Shown here in pieces: positions 7,930-17,137 of a stretch of DNA of 60,228 bases (position 1 is its first letter; each line of letters opens with the position of its first letter). Source of the stretch: WQUF01 sp031549885. GTDB taxonomy: Bacteria; Bacillota; Clostridia; Clostridiales; Clostridiaceae. The stretch is taken from assembly GCA_031549885.1 (NCBI GenBank), contig JAVBPD010000058.1, forward strand, positions 1 to 60,228. The letters are read 5' to 3'. Both the position numbers and the translations under genes were made by a program. Below the pieces are notes generated by a model that searched no databases, was not told the DNA's origin, and saw only the letters and a list, made by a program, of their open reading frames with translations.

Positions 7930-10578
7930 ATGAAGAAACTTATTTTAACTTTTAACGAAATAAATAAAAACGATTTATCTTTAGTAGGAGGTAAAGGAGC
8001 AAATTTAGGAGAAATGACACAAGCTAAATTTCCTGTGCCATTTGGTTTTTGTGTAACTACAGATGGATATAAATTATTTACAAAAGAAAACGGTTTAGAG
8101 AGCATTATAAAAGAAGCAATGAAAAAAGTAAATTATGATAATATTGAAATCATAGGAGAAAAGCTCAGAAATAAGATATTAACATGTAGAATTCCAGAAA
8201 TTCTTGTTAAAGAAATTCTGAAATATATAGATAAATTAGATACAAATAATTTTTATGCAATCCGCTCAAGCGCAACTTTAGAAGATTTGCCTTTTGCATC
8301 CTTTGCAGGACAGCAGGATACATATTTAAATATAAAAGGTGTAGAAAATATTTTATATAGCATAAAAAAATGTTTTTCATCTCTTTATACAGACAGAGCC
8401 ATTTTATACAGGTTAAAAAATAACATTGATGATGAAAAAGTTTTTATGTCGGTTGTAATTCAAAAAATGGTTAATACGTCTGTTTCAGGAATAATGTTTA
8501 CTGCAGATCCTGTAAATTTTAATAGAAATGTAATATCAATTGATGCAAGCTTTGGACTTGGTGAAGCTCTTGTATCAGGCCTTGTATCTTGTGATATTTA
8601 TAAATTTAACAAAAGGCAAAATAAAATAGAAAGTAAAATTATAAATGAAAAAAAGCTTGCTATTATGCCAAATAAAAATGGCAGTACAGATAAAGTGGAA
8701 ATAACAGATGAAAAATCAAAGCTGCAGGCTTTAGAAGATGAAGATATTATAAAGTTATCAAAGCTTGGAATGGATATTGAAAAACATTATGGCTCTCCTC
8801 AAGATATTGAGTGGTGCATTGAAAAAGATAAAATTTATATTGTTCAAAGCAGAAATATAACATCATTATGCGAAATTCCAAACCCCGAACCTACAGATGG
8901 AAAACCTCATGTTTATATTTCTATTAATCACATTCAAGTTATGACCGATCTTATTTCTCCTTTGGGAATGGAGATTTTTATAAATATGATTAACCCAAAT
9001 AAAGAAGGGCGGTTAAATGGGGAATGCTTTTTCGTTAAATCCTCAGGTGGAAGGCTTTATATGGATTTAAATAATATTTTAAGATTTAAAATTATTGGAA
9101 AAAGATTTCCGTATATTTTAGAAAATGTAGATTCATTAATGTCAAAATCTGTTTTAGAGGTTTTAAAAAGAGATGAATTTAAGAAGATAGTAGGGTATAA
9201 ATTTATAAGCCCTGAATTTATGATTAAGCATGCCATTCCAGCAGGGTTTAAAGTAATTAATTCTTTATTTTTTAAAGATACAAAAGATTATGGTAAAAAC
9301 TTGCTTAAATATATTGAGCAAAAAGAAAAGAATACTTTAAATAAAATAAGCTTAGCAAAATCAAACTTAGAAAGGTTAAATTTAATATGCGAATTTGGAA
9401 ACATTTTAGACATGCTTGAAGAAAAAATGGTTCCATGTGTTGCCCCTGGAATTATATCAATTATAATTTTAAGGCAAATTGAAAATAAATATTTTAAAAC
9501 ATCAAAATATATACTTGAGATTTCAAAGGGACTTGTTGGAAATGTGACAACTGAAATGAGCTTATCTGTGGGAGATTTAGCAGATCTTGTGAGAAAATCT
9601 GATGTTTTAATTAAAGAGTTTGAAAGTGAAAATTATAAGACATTAAATGCTAGAATAAAGCAATTAGAAGGGTTTAAGGAATTTAAGGAAAAATATTTTT
9701 CGTTTTTAGAAAGGTATGGCTCAAGAGCATCTTGCGAAATAGATATTGCAAGGGAAAAATGGATTGAAAACCCAGCACAGCTTGTAAAAACCATAATGTC
9801 AACTGTTAAAACTTCAAAAGAAGGTCTGCACAGAGAAGAATATGAAAAAACAATGAAAAAAGCTTTAGAAAATTCTCATGAATTCATAAAATTATTAGAA
9901 AACAAAGCTGGTAAAATTAAAACAAGACTTGTAAAAAGGCTCATAAAGGTGATGAGGGACTGCTTGCCTTTAAGGGAGCATCATAAGCTTTTAATGATAA
10001 GGCTTTTTTATGATTTTAAACTTATATTTATTGATATTGGAAAGGAAATGGTTTTAAAAGGGCATTTGACAGAAGAGAGAGATATTTTTTATTTGAAAAT
10101 TTTTGAAATAAGGGATTATTTAAACGAAAATAAGTCCATGATAGAAAGAGTGAAAAAAATAAAAGAAGATTATGATCATTATAATAAATTAAGCATACCA
10201 AAAGTTATGACCAGTGATGGGGAAGAGATTAAATTTTCCATAGATAAGAAAAATTTACCTAAAAATTCTATTGTTGGCGTTCCAGTTTCTTCAGGAGTTG
10301 TAGAGGGGATTGCTAAAGTTATTATAGATCCAACTAAAGATTCTGTAAATAAAGGAGAAATATTAGTAGCCCCATTTACAGACCCAGGTTGGACACCATT
10401 TTTTGTTAATGCTAAAGGTCTTATTATGGAAGTTGGCGGGCTATTAACTCATGGCACCGTGGTTGCAAGGGAATACGGCATTCCAGCTGTGGTAAATGTG
10501 GCTGATGCAACTAAAATAATAAAGACTGGCGATAAAATTAAACTAGATGGAGATACAGGAGTTGTAACTATTATTTAA
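7930..10578 (+). CDS. Rifampicin phosphotransferase-like / PEP-synthase family enzyme
   Basis: An 882-residue protein with three parts: an N-terminal ATP-grasp (PEP/pyruvate-binding) domain starting with LVGGKGANLGEM and including YAIRSSATLEDL and FAGQQDTYLN, ending at QDIEWCIEKDKIYIVQSR (~305); a long middle region (~330-770); and a C-terminal phosphohistidine swivel domain with GGLLTHGTVVAREYGIPAV, the His being residue 841 of 882. Length and the position of the His 41 residues from the end fit rifampicin phosphotransferase (RPH, about 870 residues) better than true PEP synthase (about 790). RPH inactivates rifamycins by ATP-dependent phosphorylation; many relatives, however, are merely annotated as pyruvate water dikinase and have unknown substrates. 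Single gene between two intergenic gaps, GAGGAG site before ATG. No rifamycin-associated promoter element was recognised. Confidence 0.72.
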   Translation: MKKLILTFNEINKNDLSLVGGKGANLGEMTQAKFPVPFGFCVTTDGYKLFTKENGLESIIKEAMKKVNYDNIEIIGEKLRNKILTCRIPEILVKEILKYIDKLDTNNFYAIRSSATLEDLPFASFAGQQDTYLNIKGVENILYSIKKCFSSLYTDRAILYRLKNNIDDEKVFMSVVIQKMVNTSVSGIMFTADPVNFNRNVISIDASFGLGEALVSGLVSCDIYKFNKRQNKIESKIINEKKLAIMPNKNGSTDKVEITDEKSKLQALEDEDIIKLSKLGMDIEKHYGSPQDIEWCIEKDKIYIVQSRNITSLCEIPNPEPTDGKPHVYISINHIQVMTDLISPLGMEIFINMINPNKEGRLNGECFFVKSSGGRLYMDLNNILRFKIIGKRFPYILENVDSLMSKSVLEVLKRDEFKKIVGYKFISPEFMIKHAIPAGFKVINSLFFKDTKDYGKNLLKYIEQKEKNTLNKISLAKSNLERLNLICEFGNILDMLEEKMVPCVAPGIISIIILRQIENKYFKTSKYILEISKGLVGNVTTEMSLSVGDLADLVRKSDVLIKEFESENYKTLNARIKQLEGFKEFKEKYFSFLERYGSRASCEIDIAREKWIENPAQLVKTIMSTVKTSKEGLHREEYEKTMKKALENSHEFIKLLENKAGKIKTRLVKRLIKVMRDCLPLREHHKLLMIRLFYDFKLIFIDIGKEMVLKGHLTEERDIFYLKIFEIRDYLNENKSMIERVKKIKEDYDHYNKLSIPKVMTSDGEEIKFSIDKKNLPKNSIVGVPVSSGVVEGIAKVIIDPTKDSVNKGEILVAPFTDPGWTPFFVNAKGLIMEVGGLLTHGTVVAREYGIPAVVNVADATKIIKTGDKIKLDGDTGVVTII

Positions 10579-10650
10579 ACATATTCTATATAGATATATT
10601 TTTTATTTTCAATTTATTTATGATAAAATAACAATAAGAGGTGAATATGA

Positions 10651-11562
10651 ATGATATTTAATAATCCTTTGGAGTTAATTTCTAATACTCCAATGCTTAA
10701 ATTAAATAGGTTAATCCAAGGGTACAGTTTAAACATTTATTTAAAATTAGAATACTTTAATTTATCAGGCAGTATTAAAGATAGAGCTGCTTTAAATATT
10801 ATCGAGAGGGCAGAGAAGCAAGGTATTTTAAGGCAAGGATTTACTATAATGGAACCTAGTAATGGAAATATGGCTATATCGCTTGCGTTAATTGGTCACC
10901 TAAAGGGATATAGAGTTGTGATCATCATGCCAGGTGGTTCGGACATTGAAAAAGTTTCCATGATTAAAGCCTATGGAGGGGAGATTGTATTTAGCGATCC
11001 TGCATTAGGAATGAAAGGAGCCATAAAAAAGCTTGAAGAAATAGCACCACGTACTCAAAATGTTTTCATACCTCAACAATTTGCCAATAATTTTTGTTCG
11101 GAAGTCCATTATATAAAGACAGCACAAGAAATATTAAACGATGTTCCTGAAATAGATTGTTTTGTTGCAGGAGTTGGTACAGGTGGTACGATTACTGGAG
11201 TTGGAAGAAAATTAAAAGAAACAAATCCAGAAATAAAAGTAATTGCAGTAGAACCTTCTCTTTCGCAAGTTATATCAGGTGGGCCACCTGGAGCTCACGG
11301 AATTCAAGGAATAGGTGCAGGATTTGTACCAAAAAATTTAGACAGAAGTGTTTTAGATGGGCTCATAACAGTAACAGATGAAGATGCCATTAATTACACA
11401 AGAATTTTAGCTAGAGAAGAAGGAGTTTTATGTGGTATTTCTACAGGAGCTAATATTTGTGCTGCACTTAGAGCTGCATCAAATGGCATGTTTAAAAATA
11501 TAGTTACCATTGCAGCTGATAATGGGCAAAAATATTTAGCGCAAGGTTTATTCCAATGGTGA
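10651..11562 (+). CDS. cysK: Cysteine synthase (O-acetylserine sulfhydrylase) family
   Basis: A 303-residue PLP enzyme that would make cysteine from O-acetylserine and sulfide. The PLP lysine is K43 in SGSIKDRAA, and the phosphate-binding loop GTGGTITG is intact. The substrate-binding loop is unusual: the family's EPTSGNTGI appears here as MEPSNGNMAISLA, with the Thr-Ser replaced by Ser-Asn and the Thr-Gly by Met-Ala. GPPGAHGIQGIGAGFVP and EEGVLCGISTGA are normal for CysK. The altered loop could mean a related beta-substitution activity rather than plain CysK. It heads a cluster with queG (stop and next start 4 bases apart). AAGAGGTG site before ATG. Confidence 0.8.
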   Translation: MIFNNPLELISNTPMLKLNRLIQGYSLNIYLKLEYFNLSGSIKDRAALNIIERAEKQGILRQGFTIMEPSNGNMAISLALIGHLKGYRVVIIMPGGSDIEKVSMIKAYGGEIVFSDPALGMKGAIKKLEEIAPRTQNVFIPQQFANNFCSEVHYIKTAQEILNDVPEIDCFVAGVGTGGTITGVGRKLKETNPEIKVIAVEPSLSQVISGGPPGAHGIQGIGAGFVPKNLDRSVLDGLITVTDEDAINYTRILAREEGVLCGISTGANICAALRAASNGMFKNIVTIAADNGQKYLAQGLFQW

Positions 11563-11566
11563 TATA

Positions 11567-12460
11567 GTGGATCATAAAGATATTAAAGAGGAAATATCTT
11601 CTTATTTAAAGGGCTTAAATTTGCATTGTTTTGGGTTTTTAAAGATGAAAAAATTTGATGAACTTGAAGCTTTGCTCACATTTAAAAAAGAAAACAATTT
11701 TATTACAGGTTTTGAAAAAGGGGAAATTTATGAGAAAATTGATTTAAAAACTACATATCCATATGGAGAAACAATTATCTCCATAGCTTTCCCATACTTT
11801 TATTTGCACAATGACTGCAGCAAACCGTATTTTTCAAAATACTGCCAAAGCATTGATTATCATATAATTCTTAAAAACTATTTAAATAATATATGCTCAT
11901 TTTTAAAGGATAATTTTAATTGTGAAGCAATGGGCTTTGTTGATAATAATATTCTTTGTGAAAGGCACATAGCATATCTTTCAGGTGTTGGCTTTATTGG
12001 AAAAAACAATATGTTAATTACTAAAGAATATGGAAGCTATGTGTTTTTGGGAGAAATTATAACCTCATTAAAAATTAAAGAAGATAATGTTAAAGAAAGC
12101 CTTTGCAGAGATTGTGTAAAGTGTATTAAAGCATGCCCAACTAAATCTTTGGATGATAACAATCCTTCGATATGTTTGTCAAATATAACTCAAAGTAAAG
12201 AAGTAGATGAAAAGCTCTATAAGTATTTTAACAATAGGTTATGGGGCTGCGATACATGCCAAGACGTGTGTCCTTTTAATAAAGATGTACCTAAAGGAGT
12301 ATTGCCTGAATTTAAACCTCTTAAGCATTTATCTATAGTTGATATAGATGAAATTAGCAATATGTCAAATAAAGTGTTTAAAGAAAAATATAAGATATCA
12401 GCATGTGGATTTAGAGGAAAAAAATATTTAAAGAGAAATTTAAACATAAATATTTTATAG
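11567..12460 (+). CDS. queG: Epoxyqueuosine reductase
   Basis: A 297-residue protein for the last step of queuosine synthesis in tRNA: cobalamin-dependent reduction of epoxyqueuosine to queuosine. The QueG signature is present: VDNNILCERHIAYLSGVGFIGKN followed by GSYVFLGEI. Two 4Fe-4S sites follow, CRDCVKCIKACPTKS and the shorter CDTCQDVCPFNKD. The start is GTG, 4 bases after the cysK stop, with GGTGA just ahead, so translation is probably coupled to cysK. It lacks the HEAT-like C-terminal extension of the Escherichia coli protein, as is usual in clostridia. No other queuosine gene is in the window. Confidence 0.88.
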   Translation: MDHKDIKEEISSYLKGLNLHCFGFLKMKKFDELEALLTFKKENNFITGFEKGEIYEKIDLKTTYPYGETIISIAFPYFYLHNDCSKPYFSKYCQSIDYHIILKNYLNNICSFLKDNFNCEAMGFVDNNILCERHIAYLSGVGFIGKNNMLITKEYGSYVFLGEIITSLKIKEDNVKESLCRDCVKCIKACPTKSLDDNNPSICLSNITQSKEVDEKLYKYFNNRLWGCDTCQDVCPFNKDVPKGVLPEFKPLKHLSIVDIDEISNMSNKVFKEKYKISACGFRGKKYLKRNLNINIL

Positions 12461-12510
12461 TTTAAGCTAGCTAGATATATATTATTTTATATAAGGGGTA
12501 AATAAGATAA

Positions 12511-13209
12511 ATGAATAAGTTTTTATTGATGTTTGTAAAATTGTTACCTGACCCTATTCTTGTTAAATTTGTAAAGTTTTATGTTGATTTTCAGATAAAA
12601 AAGCATGCCAAAATAAATGTACAAGGTCTTGAAAATTTAAATTGCGATTTTAAAAGGCCATATTTATTTATTTGTAATCATTTAAGCAATTCTGATGGTT
12701 TAATATTAAACAAAGTGCTTGAAAAAGAGAAAATTGTCTTTGTTGCAGGTAAAAAGTTAGGTGCAAATTCCATGACTAATTTAGGGTTTAAGGTTGTTAA
12801 TTCAATACCTATTTCACCAAACTCAGCAGATAAAGATGCAATTTCAAAGATTATAAGCACAGTAAAATCAGGGACAAGTATCTTGGTATTTCCTGAAGGG
12901 ACGAGGAGTAGAAAAGCTCAAATGATTGAAGGCAAAAAAGGTATACTTCTTTTTGCAAAATTGACTAAAGCTCCAATAGTGCCAATAGGTATTTGGGGAA
13001 CTGAAAAGTTTATGCCTATAGATGAAAAGGATATGGGAAAGGAAATTTTTAAAGATGCACATGTAAATCTTAATATTGGAAAGTTGTTTATGCTTCCTGA
13101 AAAGATGAATGACGAAAGCAAAGGGGATTGGGAAAGTAGAGCTATAAACTACATAATGATGAAGATTGCAGAGCTTTTACCAGATGAATATAGGGGAGTT
13201 TATAAATAG
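12511..13209 (+). CDS. plsC: 1-acyl-sn-glycerol-3-phosphate acyltransferase
   Basis: A 232-residue membrane-associated acyltransferase that would add the second acyl chain to make phosphatidic acid. The catalytic NHxxxxD motif is visible as NHLSNSD, and the glycerophosphate-binding FPEGTRSR motif is intact, followed by GILLFAKLTKAPIVPIGIWG. Length is normal for PlsC. It is the last gene of the cysK-queG-plsC group, separated by 50 bases from queG, and is followed by a strong terminator. Confidence 0.9.
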   Translation: MNKFLLMFVKLLPDPILVKFVKFYVDFQIKKHAKINVQGLENLNCDFKRPYLFICNHLSNSDGLILNKVLEKEKIVFVAGKKLGANSMTNLGFKVVNSIPISPNSADKDAISKIISTVKSGTSILVFPEGTRSRKAQMIEGKKGILLFAKLTKAPIVPIGIWGTEKFMPIDEKDMGKEIFKDAHVNLNIGKLFMLPEKMNDESKGDWESRAINYIMMKIAELLPDEYRGVYK

Positions 13210-13228
13210 ATGTGTTTGCACCCAGAGG

Positions 13229-13260
13229 ACACTTTTACGTAAAAAGTAAAAGTGTTTTTT
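13229..13260 (+). terminator. Rho-independent terminator after plsC
   Basis: ACACTTTTAC (13229-13238) pairs perfectly with GTAAAAGTGT (13246-13255) and runs into a T6 tract. Confidence 0.85.
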
Positions 13261-13278
13261 GTTTTAAAAGTGATGCCA

Positions 13279-13307
13279 TTGACATTAATCTCAATAAATT
13301 GTAATAT
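13279..13307 (+). promoter_or_regulatory. Promoter for kbl-tdh
   Basis: A consensus-like housekeeping promoter: TTGACA at 13279-13284, exactly 17 bases, then TAATAT at 13302-13307. The transcript would have a leader of about 55 bases that contains a small GGACAGATGTCC hairpin just ahead of the ATAGGAGG ribosome site of kbl. Confidence 0.75.
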
Positions 13308-13367
13308 ATATGTGTAACAAAGAAAAAAACTTTTAACAGGACAGATGTCCGTCATAGGAGGATTAAC

Positions 13368-14561
13368 ATGTCAAGTTCTACACTTAATAAATTTCTTTCT
13401 GAGAATTTAAATGATTTAAGATCAAAAGGATTATATAATGAAATTGATATACTAAAAAGTGCAAATGGACCTGAGATTACAATTGGAGATAAAAAATTTA
13501 TCAACCTATCTTCTAATAACTATCTTGGATTTGCAACTAATGAGAGATTAATCGAAGTTGCTTGTGAAAATACAAAAAAATATGGCGTAGGCGCAGGCGC
13601 AGTGAGAACTATAAATGGATCTTTAGAAATTCATGATAAATTAGAAAAAAGGCTTGCTGAATTTAAAGGCACAGAAAGCGCTATAGCTTTCCAATCTGGA
13701 TTTAATTGCAATATGGGTGCAATTTCAGCAGTAATGAATAAAGAAGATGCCATATTAAGTGATGCTTTAAATCACGCTTCAATAATTGATGGATGTAGAT
13801 TATCTGGAGCAAAAATTTTAAGATTTAACCATTCAGATATGGATGATTTAAGAAGAGTTGCAAAGGAAGCTAGGGATAGCGGACTATATAAAAAGATAAT
13901 GATCATAACTGATGGCGTATTCTCTATGGATGGTGATGTATGCAAGCTTCCTGAAATAGTAGAAATTGCTGAAGAGTTTGACCTCATAACTTATGTAGAT
14001 GATGCACATGGCTCAGGAGTTATGGGAAAAGGCGCTGGTACTACTAAACATTTTGGATTATCTAAAAAAGTTGATTTCCAAATGGGAACTCTTTCAAAAG
14101 CTATTGGTGTTGTTGGAGGCTATGTGGCAGGTACAAAAGATTTAATAGATTGGTTAAAAGTTCGTGCAAGACCATTTTTATTCTCCACATCTTTAACCCC
14201 AGGAGCAGCTGCAGCATGTCTTGAGGCTGTTAATATAATGATGGCAAGCACTGAATTAAATGATAGACTTTGGGAAAATGGAAATTATTTAAAGAAGGGT
14301 TTAAAAGAGCTAGGCTTTAATATTGGAGATAGCTTTACTCCTATTACTCCATGCATTGTTGGAGAAGAAAAATTAACTCAAAAGTTTTCAAAGAGACTTA
14401 TGGAAGAAGGAGTTTATGCTAAAGCAATAGTTTATCCAACAGTTCCACTTGGAACGGGCAGGATGAGAAATATGCCTACAGCAGCTCATACAAAGGAAAT
14501 GTTAGATAGAGCCATTGAAATATATGCAAAAGTAGGTAAAGAATTAAACGTAATTAAATAG
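13368..14561 (+). CDS. kbl: Glycine C-acetyltransferase (2-amino-3-ketobutyrate CoA ligase)
   Basis: A 397-residue PLP enzyme of the alpha-oxoamine synthase family. It would cleave 2-amino-3-ketobutyrate with CoA to glycine and acetyl-CoA, the second step of threonine breakdown. Visible features are NNYLGFATNERL, the GSLEIHDKLEKRLA segment, YVDDAHGSGVMG with the PLP-contacting Asp and His, and the PLP lysine K244 in GTLSKAIG. AGGAGG site before ATG. The tdh gene follows after 13 bases, so the two enzymes of the pathway are co-transcribed. Related synthases (BioF, HemA) share the fold; the tdh partner decides the call. Confidence 0.92.
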   Translation: MSSSTLNKFLSENLNDLRSKGLYNEIDILKSANGPEITIGDKKFINLSSNNYLGFATNERLIEVACENTKKYGVGAGAVRTINGSLEIHDKLEKRLAEFKGTESAIAFQSGFNCNMGAISAVMNKEDAILSDALNHASIIDGCRLSGAKILRFNHSDMDDLRRVAKEARDSGLYKKIMIITDGVFSMDGDVCKLPEIVEIAEEFDLITYVDDAHGSGVMGKGAGTTKHFGLSKKVDFQMGTLSKAIGVVGGYVAGTKDLIDWLKVRARPFLFSTSLTPGAAAACLEAVNIMMASTELNDRLWENGNYLKKGLKELGFNIGDSFTPITPCIVGEEKLTQKFSKRLMEEGVYAKAIVYPTVPLGTGRMRNMPTAAHTKEMLDRAIEIYAKVGKELNVIK

Positions 14562-14574
14562 GAGGCGCTTCTAT

Positions 14575-15528
14575 ATGAAAAAGATTTTAGTAACTGGGGC
14601 TTTAGGTCAAATTGGATCTGAACTTGTTCCTTATTTAAGAAATATTTATGGAAAAGATAATGTAATAGCTTCAGGAAGAAGAAAACATGACAATAATCCA
14701 GCAATGGAAGATGGAATATTTGAAATCTTAGATGTTATGGATGGAAAAGCAGTAGCTGAAATGGTTAAAAAATATAAAGTAGATACTATAATTCATATGG
14801 CAGCTCTTTTATCAGCAGTTGCTGAAGATAAACCTCAATATGCTTGGCAATTAAATATGGAAGGGCTTATGAATACACTTGAAGTAGCAAGAGAAAATAA
14901 CCTTCACTATTTCACACCAAGTTCTATTGCAGCATTTGGACCAAGTTCACCTCAAGATAATACTCCTCAAGATACTATACAAAGACCGACATCTATGTAT
15001 GGAGTTACTAAAGTTGCTGGAGAACTTCTTTGTGATTACTATAATTTAAAATATGGATTGGACACAAGAGGTGTAAGATATCCTGGGCTTATTTCATATA
15101 TGACACCTCCAGGAGGAGGAACCACTGACTATGCTGTAGCTATTTATTATGATGCAGTAGAATCAGGTAAATTTTCATGTTATTTAAGAGAAGACACTTA
15201 CATGGATATGATGTATATGCCTGATGCTCTAAAATGCGTTGTAGATTTAATGGAAGCAGATGAAGCTAAACTTAAACATAGAAATGCATTTAATGTAGCT
15301 GCTATGAGTTTTTCACCTAAAGAAATTTCAGATGAAATAAAGAAAATAATGCCAGAATTTAAAATTTCATACGATATTGACAAGGTTAAACAAGCAATTG
15401 CAGATTCATGGCCAAATTCTATGGATTGCAGCATAGCTAAAGAAGAATGGGGATTTAAAACAGAATATGATCTTGCATCTATGACAAAAGATATGATTGA
15501 TAAGCTTAATAAACTTAAAACAAAATAA
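14575..15528 (+). CDS. tdh: L-threonine 3-dehydrogenase (SDR type)
   Basis: A 317-residue NAD-dependent dehydrogenase of the epimerase-like short-chain family, oxidising threonine to 2-amino-3-ketobutyrate. The Rossmann motif is TGALGQIGSEL near the N-terminus; the catalytic Tyr-Lys pair is in SMYGVTKVAGE, and the RGVRYPGLIS segment is typical of this Tdh type. This form is not related to the zinc-dependent Tdh of Escherichia coli. It follows kbl with an AGGAGGCG ribosome site. Together they supply glycine and acetyl-CoA, and glycine is a common Stickland electron acceptor in clostridia. Confidence 0.9.
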   Translation: MKKILVTGALGQIGSELVPYLRNIYGKDNVIASGRRKHDNNPAMEDGIFEILDVMDGKAVAEMVKKYKVDTIIHMAALLSAVAEDKPQYAWQLNMEGLMNTLEVARENNLHYFTPSSIAAFGPSSPQDNTPQDTIQRPTSMYGVTKVAGELLCDYYNLKYGLDTRGVRYPGLISYMTPPGGGTTDYAVAIYYDAVESGKFSCYLREDTYMDMMYMPDALKCVVDLMEADEAKLKHRNAFNVAAMSFSPKEISDEIKKIMPEFKISYDIDKVKQAIADSWPNSMDCSIAKEEWGFKTEYDLASMTKDMIDKLNKLKTK

Positions 15529-15543
15529 CAATTTGAATATATA

Positions 15544-15573
15544 AGCACCTTGTTAAATAACAGGGTGCTTTTT
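15544..15573 (+). terminator. Rho-independent terminator after tdh
   Basis: AGCACC (15544-15549) plus TTGTT pairs with AACAG plus GGTGCT (15564-15569), followed by a run of five T. Confidence 0.82.
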
Positions 15574-15684
15574 GTTGCGCTAATAGTTTTTTAAATGTAA
15601 AATAAATTATATAAACAAATATAGTGAAAAATAATAGACAATGATATATAAGATTTTGCATAGAATATGTCTTGAGGTGATAAA

Positions 15685-17097
15685 ATGAAAAATAATTCTG
15701 AAAGAGAAAAAACATCTGATGAAAATGTAAATAAAAGTAACGATACAAAGCCTCTATACTCATATACAGATTCTAATGAGCCAAATTCAAATCATTATAT
15801 AGCAAATTACAATTATGGAAACAGATATGATTATAGAAACAATAATTCTAATGGTAATGCTAATTTTAATACATATGAATTTTCAAATAATGAAAATAAT
15901 AAAAAACCAGCTTATTATAGACAAAATAATAAATTTGGTCAAAGGTTTGTTTTAATCCTGTGTGCTTGTGCTTTTTTCGCTTGTATTTTAATAGGTATAA
16001 CTGGTTTTAGTCTGTTTAATTTTATCAAAGGATCAGCAAATAATGGATCAGTTGGGTCAAATAACAACAATAAAACTTTTGGCAATGGTTTAAACAATAA
16101 TACAGGTGGAAATGATAGTTTACCTTCAAATTCCAATTCCGTAAATTATGATAATTTTGCAAAAATAACTAGTACATCAACTTTAAATGATGTAAAAGAC
16201 CTTTTAAAAGCTAGTCCAACATCTAAACCAATACAGGACTCAACTACGCTTACGCAATATACATTTGGAGGAGTTATATTGGTAACTTTTGATGATAAGG
16301 GCACCATTATAGATAAGAGAATTGACAGCTCAGTTGTTGATTTTCCCAATTCTACATCCAATGCTACTTTTGATGAATTTCAAAAATTAAAGCCTAAAAT
16401 GCCATTGAGCGATATTGAATCCATATTTAAATCAAAAGGGCTTTTAACTGAATCCACTTATAAATCAGTGGAAGGCTATTTCATTGCAGGTGATAGCTAC
16501 ACATGGCCAACAAATGGCTTAAAGGCTTCTAAAAATAGTTACATTATATGCGATTTTGACTCTAATAACACCCTTTTAAGGGCTCAGAATTATGATAAAA
16601 CATTAGTGCCTAGCTCTAATAATAATAACATTGACAAAGGTATACTTGATAAATTTAATGCAGTAAACATGGGGACATTGCATGATGATGTTAAGTCAGG
16701 ATTTGGGTCAGATCCTATAATGCAGAGCATAGGAATTCCAGATAACTACATGTCAAGCTACTATTATGGTTTTAAAGATGCTAAAATTACTTTTATATTT
16801 GATGAAAATAATAGAGTTGTTGCTAGGTGGATAACAAGTAATAATTATAGCTTTTATGATGTTAATGCTAAAAATTCAGAAAAAGTAAATGATATTAAAA
16901 AAGATATGTCATATAATGATGTGAAAAATATTTTAGAATCTGATGGATATTTATGTTATGAAGACTGTCTAGATTCAAAAGACTACAATGCTACTTCTAA
17001 AAGCTATATCTGGATCTTAAGCGATAATAGTGGAATTCAAATTGACTTTGATTTCTCCACACCAGATGGAAAAGCAGTTCAACTAGTAGAACTATAA
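15685..17097 (+). CDS. Asn-rich single-pass membrane protein with four C-terminal repeats
   Basis: A 470-residue protein I cannot name. Residues 1-85 are Asn/Tyr/Ser-rich and likely cytoplasmic; one strong membrane helix follows (FVLILCACAFFACILIGITG, ~90-112), then an Asn/Gly-rich linker and the outside portion. That portion reads as four related units of about 75-90 residues, each beginning with a Phe/Ile-x-x-(I/L/V) start and an amphipathic 'm...dv..(i/l)l' helix, then a Tyr/Trp-containing strand and a (I/V)-x-(V/F)-x-FD strand: units begin near NFAKITSTSTLNDVKDLL, FQKLKPKMPLSDIESIF, FNAVNMGTLHDDVKSGF and VNDIKKDMSYNDVKNIL. This resembles the SmpA/BamE-like small domain fold, by pattern only. 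It stands alone between two terminators with a GAGGTG site before ATG. Confidence 0.6.
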   Translation: MKNNSEREKTSDENVNKSNDTKPLYSYTDSNEPNSNHYIANYNYGNRYDYRNNNSNGNANFNTYEFSNNENNKKPAYYRQNNKFGQRFVLILCACAFFACILIGITGFSLFNFIKGSANNGSVGSNNNNKTFGNGLNNNTGGNDSLPSNSNSVNYDNFAKITSTSTLNDVKDLLKASPTSKPIQDSTTLTQYTFGGVILVTFDDKGTIIDKRIDSSVVDFPNSTSNATFDEFQKLKPKMPLSDIESIFKSKGLLTESTYKSVEGYFIAGDSYTWPTNGLKASKNSYIICDFDSNNTLLRAQNYDKTLVPSSNNNNIDKGILDKFNAVNMGTLHDDVKSGFGSDPIMQSIGIPDNYMSSYYYGFKDAKITFIFDENNRVVARWITSNNYSFYDVNAKNSEKVNDIKKDMSYNDVKNILESDGYLCYEDCLDSKDYNATSKSYIWILSDNSGIQIDFDFSTPDGKAVQLVEL

Positions 17098-17101
17098 AAA
17101 A

Positions 17102-17135
17102 TACCCTATAGGGAATTTAATATACCTATAGGGTA
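17102..17135. terminator. Hairpin between convergent genes
   Basis: TACCCTATAGG (17102-17112) is the exact reverse complement of CCTATAGGGTA (17125-17135); each arm also contains the self-palindrome CCCTATAGGG. There is no strong T run on either side (AAATTATTT to the right), so termination may be weak. It sits between the stops of the repeat protein and the methyltransferase. Confidence 0.55.
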
Positions 17136-17137
17136 AA

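Noticed and set aside
11157..11381. Cys/Trp/Arg-rich frame of 74 codons within cysK
   Set aside because: It is an alternate-frame shadow of the well-conserved GTGGTITG region; composition is atypical and no ribosome site precedes it.
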